Source of the DNA: an uncultured Lachnospiraceae bacterium
Lineage (GTDB): Bacteria > Bacillota > Clostridia > Lachnospirales > Lachnospiraceae
DNA length: 64,000 bases
NCBI GenBank assembly: GCA_947630805.1
Contig: CANRIV010000005.1
Coordinates: forward strand, 56,412 to 120,411
Direction: 5' to 3'
The translations under genes were made by a program, and so were the position numbers. Shown one piece after another: positions 58,204 through 64,000 of this stretch; position 1 is the stretch's first letter; each line of letters starts with the position of its first letter. Below the pieces are notes generated by a model that saw nothing but the letters and a program-made list of their open reading frames with translations, was not told where the DNA came from and did no database searches.

Positions 58204-58255
58204 AAAAAAAGCAGACGCATCTCAGTTCGATTAAACTTTATTTGTAAGCGTCTGC
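58204..58255 (-). terminator. Terminator of ssrA
   Basis: GCAGACGC / GCGTCTGC stem with a 29-base loop, then seven T on the minus strand. It is back to back with the terminator of the converging small RNA. Confidence 0.75.
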
Positions 58256-58308
58256 ATAAGCACGAAAGAATCTTCCCGGCTTTCCCAGGTCCTTCTTCGT
58301 ATCAATAG

Positions 58309-58648
58309 TGGACTAGATGGGAGTCGAACCCATGTCCAAAAATCCTTCCACCGTTCTTCTACTATCATAGTCAGTTTTTTCACTTCCCTCAGATAACCGA
58401 AAACTGACATCCTGAAATCCTCGGTAGCTTCATCGTATCTCCTGCTCACGCAAAGCTTAGCAAACAGGGTGCCCTACAAAAGACGATGCCAATGCTTAAG
58501 CCGTAGGCCTCTTAAGCTTGACAGCTGCCGTAATTAGGCAGCGTATGCTAAATTATCTTCAGCGTTTAATTTTAATTTTGTGATTTGACGCATCACCTGC
58601 GGATAGCTTCCCCAGCTTCCAAATCCCTGTCGAAACCAGTACTAGCCC
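58309..58648 (-). ncRNA. ssrA: Transfer-messenger RNA (tmRNA)
   Basis: Rescues stalled ribosomes and tags the unfinished protein for proteolysis. The tRNA-like ends pair: GGGCTAG (5') with CTAGTCC (3'), next to GGTTTCGACAGGG and GGGTTCGACTCCC (T arm). The mRNA-like part has a frame ending KLKLNAEDNLAYAA then TAA (around 58540-58580 on the minus strand), matching the AA-ending degradation tags of Firmicutes; the first tag residue was not fixed. CCA is not encoded. About 340 bases. Confidence 0.95.
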
Positions 58649-58685
58649 TTACCGGTAAAATGAGATATTTCTCATCTGTAGGTGT

Positions 58686-58714
58686 ATACTAAATCAATTT
58701 TCCTGAAATGTCAA
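58686..58714 (-). promoter_or_regulatory. Promoter of ssrA
   Basis: TTGACA (58709-58714), 17-base spacer, TAGTAT (58686-58691) on the minus strand. About 30 bases would be trimmed from the 5' end by RNase P. Confidence 0.7.
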
Positions 58715-58903
58715 TGGATATTTCTATATCTGTCCACATCAGGGTTTTACTCGGTCTCAGTTTTTCTTCAAAATAAAACAAATAAATTTTACATCTTACC
58801 CATAAATATTTTATCCTGAAAGATATATACTATTTTATGATGAAAAATTATTAACATTGTCATATCTATTGTGAATTTTCCAATTTGGGGAAGGAGTATT
58901 TAT

Positions 58904-59413
58904 ATGTACAAAAATTTTAATAAATTTATCCTGGTTGGAATTTTATTTACAATCTCTTTCGGAGCGCTTTTGCACTTTGTGTACGAATGGTCCGGGCACA
59001 ATGTTATTGTGGGACTGTTTTCACCTATTAATGAAAGTGTCTGGGAGCATTTAAAGCTTTTATATTATCCTATGAGTTTTTACGCCATCTATGGCTATTT
59101 TAAATATGGAAAAAGAAATAGAAATTATTTCACTTCTGTGATTGCCGGTTTTCTCTGTGGTGCAGTTTCCATTCCACTTCTTTTCTACCTGTACACCGCT
59201 GTCATAAACCGGGAATCATTTATCATAGATATCTCCATTTTTGTCATAAGCTGCTGTTTAGCTTTTCTTGTTATGGGATATCTTTATAAAAATTATAATT
59301 TTCATATTTTTTCCATAAAATCAGGAATTTTTGTTTGGGAATTTATTTTTGCCATATTGGTTTTTTTTACTATCTTCTCTCCGAAAACCGGAATCTTTCA
59401 TCCGCATCCCTGA
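58904..59413 (+). CDS. DUF6512-like small membrane protein
   Basis: 169-residue protein with about five membrane segments: MYKNFNKFILVGILFTISFGALLHFVYEWSGHNVIVGLFSPINESVWEHLKLLYYP is the conserved start, followed by four more helices to HPHP at the end. Resembles DUF6512, common in Lachnospiraceae; function unknown, assignment from memory. GGGGAAGGAG lies seven bases before the ATG at 58904; the upstream GTG at 58871 has no ribosome site. Ends 13 bases before a strong terminator shared with the opposing MFS gene. Confidence 0.8.
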   Translation: MYKNFNKFILVGILFTISFGALLHFVYEWSGHNVIVGLFSPINESVWEHLKLLYYPMSFYAIYGYFKYGKRNRNYFTSVIAGFLCGAVSIPLLFYLYTAVINRESFIIDISIFVISCCLAFLVMGYLYKNYNFHIFSIKSGIFVWEFIFAILVFFTIFSPKTGIFHPHP

Positions 59414-59426
59414 TTTCAGAATGCAA

Positions 59427-59456
59427 AAAATCCGGCAATTATTTTGCCGGATTTTT
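59427..59456 (+). terminator. Bidirectional terminator
   Basis: 12-bp perfect stem AAAATCCGGCAA / TTGCCGGATTTT with a five-base loop and T runs on both strands, between converging genes. Confidence 0.88.
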
Positions 59457-59490
59457 ATATTTTACTCTGCTATTTTATATTTACCTGCTT

Positions 59491-60878
59491 TTAAGCATTC
59501 TTTTTTGCAGCCTTTGCTTCCTTCTTTGCTTCCAATAACTTATCGGATGGTCCTACAAAGAAAACAGATAACAACAGTGCGATAATGTAAAGTACAATTG
59601 TGACATACAGAACATACTGATATCCTGCCGGATTATTCGTAGGATTTTTTGTTCCTAAATGATTAACAATAAATGTCGCTAACTGATTTCCTGTCAGACC
59701 TGCAAATGCCCAGGCGGATAAAGTAAGCCCGTGAATTGCACTGATACTCTTCATGCCATAATGATCAGACAACAATGTCGGTACATTGGAGAAACCGCCG
59801 CCGTATCCGGCATTGACTACAAAAATCAGTCCAAGCACAAGAATAATAAGCAACAGATTTCCCTTGCCGTTGACAATACCGTTTGTCAAAATTACAAGAC
59901 CTGTAAATGCAATGGATAAAATAAAAATCATCTTGTATACGGTATTTCTGTCTTTCATATGGTCAGCCCATGCGGAAAATCCTAAACGGCCGCCTGCATT
60001 GAAAATCGCTGAGAATGTAGAGATAATTCCTGCTGCGGTCAATCCGAAACCAATACATGTCACAATCGGTTTTTCCTGAGAAATAATCGCAAGACCACAG
60101 GTAATGTTGATATAAAACATCAACCAGATACCGATGTAGTTTTTAATCGGTTTTGTCTTAATCACAGAAAGAATACTTTCTTTTTCTGCTTTGTTCTGTG
60201 GTTCTACCCAGCCTTCCGGCTTTTTCAGAAGAAGATGACCGACAAACATCATGACAAAATAAACGCCCGCAAGAATAAGGAACATTTTCCATAGTCCCGT
60301 ATTATCTGAAACTTTTTCCCCTGCCGCATTGACGGTAATGCCGCTCAGTCCGGTCAGCATTGCTGTCATAATCGGACTGGCAATCGCTTTTGCGCCACCG
60401 AAACCGGCTACGGCAAGACCTGTTGCCAATCCTTTTTTATCTTCAAACCACAACATTAATGTTTTTACCGGTGAAAGATAACCTGTACCAAGACCAATAC
60501 CCATGATACATCCATAACTTACATAAATTCCAATTAATGAAACCAGACTGTGAGGATGATTTCCACCATACCAGATAAAAAATGATGTGCCTACCAAACC
60601 TGCTGCAAAACAGATGGTTGCAATCAATGATGCTTTATGAATATCCTTTTCCACAAAATTTCCTAAAATGCTGCTGACATTCCAAGGAAAAAGATTGCAA
60701 AACTAAATGCCCATTCTACCGCTGATTTATCCCAGTCGATATAAGAGCTGATATTCTGACTAAAAATAGACCAGCAATACACCGTACCGATACTGAAATG
60801 CAGTAACAGGGCAGGTATTGCGGCGCGGACCCATTTGTTGGCTCTCCAGCCTTTTGTGCTTTTTACATTTTTTTCCAT
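59491..60878 (-). pseudogene. OFA-type MFS transporter split by a frameshift
   Basis: MFS carrier of the oxalate/formate antiporter type, about 462 residues if intact. The N-terminal piece (60663-60878) starts MEKNVKSTKGWRANKWVRAAIPALLLHFSIGTVYCWSIFS and breaks off at FFLGMSAAF followed by a TAG. The rest (59491-60654) continues in another frame with GNFVEKDIHKASLIAT and has the remaining helices to the C-terminal Lys/Ala-rich tail. One extra T in the run TTTT at 60665-60668 would restore MSAAFLGNFVEK, the family motif. So either a recent inactivating deletion or a sequencing error in a homopolymer. Apart from this the gene looks healthy. Substrate not known. Confidence 0.88.
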
Positions 60879-60918
60879 AAAATTTACTTCCTTATAATTT
60901 TTGTATATTCGTGCTTGA

Positions 60919-60985
60919 CCAGCTCCGTCAGGAGCGTGCTTTGCGAAGCAAAGTTTTGAAACGGTTATCCTTTACCGTTTCAAAA
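60919..60985 (-). repeat. 67-bp palindromic element, copy 2 (inverted)
   Basis: Reads on the minus strand as the 57470-57536 element: TTTTGAAACGGT/ACCGTTTCAAAA, CTTTGC/GCAAAG, and a GCTCC/GGAGC hairpin. It lies in the probable 5' untranslated region of the MFS gene. Confidence 0.85.
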
Positions 60986-60986
60986 G

Positions 60987-61015
60987 TTATTATTTTTTCT
61001 TATAAAAAGAGTCAA
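60987..61015 (-). promoter_or_regulatory. Candidate promoter of the MFS gene
   Basis: TTGACT (61010-61015), 17-base spacer, TAATAA (60987-60992) on the minus strand, immediately before the palindromic element. Confidence 0.4.
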
Positions 61016-61122
61016 ACCAAACTCATATATTATACCCCTTATTTCGGCAATTTTCAATACAAAATTTAGAATAATTAAGTCATATTCGCCGCAATCAGGC
61101 TGAATTTCCGATAATAACCCAA

Positions 61123-61584
61123 TTAATTTTCTTTTGGATGTGCGGTGATATATGCCTCCATAATATCCGCCGCCTGAGCAATCAACTCTGCGCAGGGACG
61201 TTTTTTGTAATATTTTTCTGTCCTTTTTTCCGGAATCGGACTGTCCTTTTTCTGTTTCAGACCCAACAGTTCTCTGCAGACAATAGAATGATTTTCACGA
61301 CAAAATGTTTCTGCCAGTTGCTGAATTCTTTCATAATGCTCCTGTTTTCCCTTATAATCCGTCGGACTGTCATAACCATATAAGCATCCTGCAAGCATAA
61401 ACATTCCACTGACTGCTCCACACACTTCCCGGAGCCGTCCCATTCCGCCACCAAACGAGGAAGCCATTCGCAATAATGCCTCCCGTTCTATATCCAGTAC
61501 ATCTTGAAATGCCAAAACAACAGACTGCGTACAATTATAACCTTCTAAAAAATATTTTCGGGCAATTTCGCCTCTCCTGTCCAT
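61123..61584 (-). CDS. C_GCAxxG_C_C family protein
   Basis: 153-residue cytoplasmic protein of a Cys-rich family thought to be redox-related. It has NCTQSVVLAFQDVL near residue 18, then MASSFGGGMGRLREVCGAVSGMFMLAGCLYG, matching the C-GCAxxG-C pattern (here CGAVSG), and further Cys at CRENHSIVC and CAELI. The ATG at 61584 follows AAAGGA; a TTG two codons earlier is possible. Function not established. Confidence 0.85.
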   Translation of the reverse strand: MDRRGEIARKYFLEGYNCTQSVVLAFQDVLDIEREALLRMASSFGGGMGRLREVCGAVSGMFMLAGCLYGYDSPTDYKGKQEHYERIQQLAETFCRENHSIVCRELLGLKQKKDSPIPEKRTEKYYKKRPCAELIAQAADIMEAYITAHPKEN

Positions 61585-61657
61585 ATTCAATCCTTTCGTC
61601 CGTTTTTTCGTTACTCTTTGTTTCGTCTGACCCTCATTATATCATAATCTGCAAAAG

Positions 61658-61722
61658 AAATGCCACTAGAAAACACATTGTGTCAATTTGACAACAATTT
61701 TTATCGTTTCCTAGTGGCATTT
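61658..61722 (-). terminator. Inverted repeat after ASST3
   Basis: 12-bp perfect arms AAATGCCACTAG / CTAGTGGCATTT around a 41-base partly self-paired loop. On the minus strand TCTTTTG follows, a weak T run, so it may terminate the ASST3 transcript. Confidence 0.55.
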
Positions 61723-61752
61723 TTCTATTATCGGTAAATCATAATTTTGTTT

Positions 61753-63786
61753 TTAAAATGCAACATAATTGCCAGTATTGTAAACAATTCCACCAATTAC
61801 AACATATACATCATAATTTCCTTCCATTCCGTCTGGCGACGTCCATCCTGTAACTGTCACAGTGGCAGTTCCTGTTGCCTTGCCGGATTCGTCTGTATCG
61901 GCTGTAGCAGTTTCACCAAGTGCATATGCTTTCTGATTTCCTTCAGAATCCACCAAAACCAGGTAACTTCCCTTTAATTCCGGCTTTTCTGCGTTATAAT
62001 TTTCCAGTTTATAACTTGAAGTTACTGTCAGTTTTGTTGGGTCATAAGCCACAACTGTTCCCTCTGGAAGCGGCTGTGCATCTGTCACATCAAATTTTTC
62101 AACCTCTGTCGTTTTCTTTTCTCCCAACGTTCCCAGAAATGTTCCTTTTGCCTCTCTGTCTGCTACATAATCTGCATTGTACATCTGAATCAGCATGGAC
62201 CGGAAAGTAAGCGCTGTAATACCGCCTGAAATAGTAAATTCGTATGCCAGTTTGTTGTCAACCACATGAGAAACATGCGTCGTGCAGACAATGCCCGGCT
62301 TAAACATTAAAAGTGGATTCCCCGCATAAGATTTTGTCTCTGGGTCATATAAGTTCGATCCTGCTGTAATCCATACATCTTTTGTATCTCCACTGATGCT
62401 GTTCGCACCGGAAATCCAATCCGCATACCATTCAGGTCCGCGCTCTTTTCCATACTGCCATGTCTGACTTACTGTCATTTTTTCTGTATCAATATGATAT
62501 GCAACAGCTCTGGAATAAACATCATCTCCCGTAACACGTGAGTCATTCTTATCTCGTTTTACTTTAGCTGTTCCATTGTCAAACAACAAAATATCTCCAT
62601 TGTCCAGAAGAGATACATTATGTTGTGCATACATCCACTCAAAGTCATCGCCTTCCGGTGTAAAGAAGTATTTGGAATATTCTTCAGGCCAGTCATTTGG
62701 GTCTCCCAATATCCATGCAATCTGTGGCTTTTCCTCTTTGGTGATTGCAACAATCGCATCCAAATGACGACAGGAAAGTAATACCAGATTATTCTTTTCA
62801 TCATATGTCAGACCGTTATTGTGACACCAGTCTAATTCTTCACTGCCATCTGTTATAATGGAGGCAGAATTACATTTCATTCCCGGGAACAATTCTCTCA
62901 AATCACATTCCCACATTACTTCTCCGGTTTCATAGTTGATTTGCTTTACATTATCTTCTACAGATGTCAAATCATTGGCATCCGAAGAAACAAGAATGGA
63001 GCCGTCCGACATAATATATGTTCCATGATGATGTCCACCCGGAATAGCATATTCATTATAAGTTTTTCCAAGAAAATCAATTTCTTTCAGTCCTGATTTA
63101 TAATACTGAGGTTTAATGGAATAAGTTGCCGGTACCATCAGATGTCCGTTCTCCATAAATTTCACGCCCAGTGAGCCGGAGTTTGCATAATACCAACGGA
63201 TATCTCCTTCGCTGTCAATCGCATACAAAAATCCCATTGTAGAACACATCAGATTTAAACTGTTATAATCGTAAGAGGATGTGTCAATTTTTTCTGCTTT
63301 AATATCCAGTTTCACGCCACAGTCTTCCGTCTCTACTTCAAAGGTCCTCTTGCTTCCATCACTCAGCTCTACTTCTACCTTCGTTGTGTCATTGTTGTAC
63401 AATCCATAGACCGGAATAATATGCGTAGTCGCCTTTGCAATATTTCCAGTAATATTATCCTTTTCTTTCTTCCCTAAAACAGTAATGGTACCATCCACAC
63501 TCTCTTTTGTTGTAAAGCAGATAACGGCTGTAAGTGGTGAAGCCCCATAAGGATCTTTTATTACCTGGGCATTGTCCAATGTATAGTTTGCCGCTTCTTT
63601 TTTCAACTGTTCATCAATCGCAGCAACATCTTCCATATAATTTGCCGCCTTTAACTCTGTCGTGTTGACCGTTTTTGCCTGTTCTTTGGTAGTTTCTTCT
63701 GTTTTTTGTCCGACGGACTGACATCCTGTAAATAATAAAGCCGTCAAAACTACACAGGCTACCATCTGATTCATTTTTCTTTTCAT
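61753..63786 (-). CDS. Arylsulfotransferase (ASST) family lipoprotein 3
   Basis: 677-residue ASST-family protein exported as a lipoprotein: MKRKMNQMVACVVLTALLFTGCQS has a lipobox at LFTGC (Cys22). After a Thr/Lys-rich linker comes the N-terminal domain (KDPYGASPLTAVICF) and the propeller with GGHHHGTYIM (His252-254), DWCHNN (His322), SCRHLDAI (Arg340) and MYAQHN (His389). The 18-residue His-Arg spacing equals the other two ASSTs here. The C-terminal ~110 residues (PEGTVVAYDPTKLTV to YNTGNYVAF) look like an added beta domain. AAGGAG precedes the ATG at 63786. By family it should sulfate phenolic compounds outside the cell with an aryl sulfate donor. Confidence 0.9.
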   Translation of the reverse strand: MKRKMNQMVACVVLTALLFTGCQSVGQKTEETTKEQAKTVNTTELKAANYMEDVAAIDEQLKKEAANYTLDNAQVIKDPYGASPLTAVICFTTKESVDGTITVLGKKEKDNITGNIAKATTHIIPVYGLYNNDTTKVEVELSDGSKRTFEVETEDCGVKLDIKAEKIDTSSYDYNSLNLMCSTMGFLYAIDSEGDIRWYYANSGSLGVKFMENGHLMVPATYSIKPQYYKSGLKEIDFLGKTYNEYAIPGGHHHGTYIMSDGSILVSSDANDLTSVEDNVKQINYETGEVMWECDLRELFPGMKCNSASIITDGSEELDWCHNNGLTYDEKNNLVLLSCRHLDAIVAITKEEKPQIAWILGDPNDWPEEYSKYFFTPEGDDFEWMYAQHNVSLLDNGDILLFDNGTAKVKRDKNDSRVTGDDVYSRAVAYHIDTEKMTVSQTWQYGKERGPEWYADWISGANSISGDTKDVWITAGSNLYDPETKSYAGNPLLMFKPGIVCTTHVSHVVDNKLAYEFTISGGITALTFRSMLIQMYNADYVADREAKGTFLGTLGEKKTTEVEKFDVTDAQPLPEGTVVAYDPTKLTVTSSYKLENYNAEKPELKGSYLVLVDSEGNQKAYALGETATADTDESGKATGTATVTVTGWTSPDGMEGNYDVYVVIGGIVYNTGNYVAF

Positions 63787-64000
63787 GCTAATCTCCTTGT
63801 CTTCCACTTTATTTTCTATCGATAAGAAATATTTTCTGCAATCTGATAAAAAATAAAAGTACAAATTTAAAATAAAAGGGGCTGTAAAAAAAGTCTCTAA
63901 ATAACAGAACTGCATTGGCCATTGCCAATGCAGTTCTGTTTCTCTATGTATAATTATTATAATTGATGATTTTACAGGCACTTTAATAAGCCCTATGTTA
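63787..64000. other. Right-edge region with a strong palindrome
   Basis: AACAGAACTGCATTGGC / GCCAATGCAGTTCTGTT (63903-63940, 17-bp perfect stem, loop CATT). Read on the minus strand it is followed by GAGACTTTTTTTACAGCCCC, which resembles the end of some IS1182-type insertion sequences: transposase terminator then terminal repeat. The transposase would lie beyond the window. A simple terminator is the alternative. Confidence 0.45.

Noticed and set aside
58231..58449. 72-residue open frame on the minus strand
   Set aside because: It lies within the tmRNA gene and its terminator.
57470..60985. CRISPR array
   Set aside because: Only two inverted copies 3.4 kb apart, with no regular spacers and no cas genes.

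Overview
The window looks like chromosomal core DNA of a low-GC, spore-forming Clostridia species, most likely a gut-type Lachnospiraceae. Pointers are the SCIFF peptide with its radical SAM maturase next to secDF, a class A RNase P RNA, a fused SecDF, the sporulation pair YtfI/YtfJ, a T-box on thrS, an L20-type leader on infC, and a ~1400-residue fused 2-hydroxyacyl-CoA dehydratase activator. Species was not determined. Most genes lie on the minus strand; those on the plus strand are the CNNM transporter, purine nucleoside phosphorylase, two tRNA-Leu genes, the dehydratase activator, a small nuclease-like gene, a predicted small RNA and a small membrane protein.

Layout. 1-7.5 kb: scfA-scfB-secDF then recJ-apt-rel (the last cut by the window edge). 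7.5-12.2 kb: small membrane protein, CNNM transporter, pyrBI, punA, rnpB. 12.3-17.5 kb: dgt-dnaG-trmK-nucleoside kinase, lacking the sigma factor gene usually found after dnaG. 17.6-22.3 kb: two tRNA-Leu genes, infC-rpmI-rplT with an attenuating leader, a DUF1540 protein, thrS with T-box. 22.6-29.8 kb: surface CAP protein, membrane-anchored trigger-factor-like protein, guaB, a DAK2/FakA-type kinase with its Gls24-like partner, rpmB. 29.8-41 kb: a long run of closely packed minus-strand genes: membrane protein, malQ, lysA, two unknowns, ytfI/ytfJ homologues, a 48-residue membrane peptide, metF and a split methionine synthase.

The most unusual part is 45.6-52.7 kb: cysD and a cysN-cysC fusion (the complete route from sulfate to PAPS) lie between two paralogous arylsulfotransferase-family (ASST) proteins with no visible signal peptide. 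No PAPS or sulfite reductase is in the window. A third ASST, with a lipoprotein signal, is at 61.8-63.8 kb. This suggests sulfation of small molecules rather than sulfur assimilation.

53-64 kb: ung, then a response regulator, histidine kinase, hisH and hisF joined by ATGA overlaps or short gaps, a solitary PBECR-like nuclease, an unassigned structured small RNA with a perfect sigma-A promoter, ssrA (tmRNA), and an OFA-type MFS gene broken by a one-base frameshift. Two inverted copies of a 67-bp palindromic element bracket the 57.5-61 kb segment. All calls are from reading the sequence; no database search was run.
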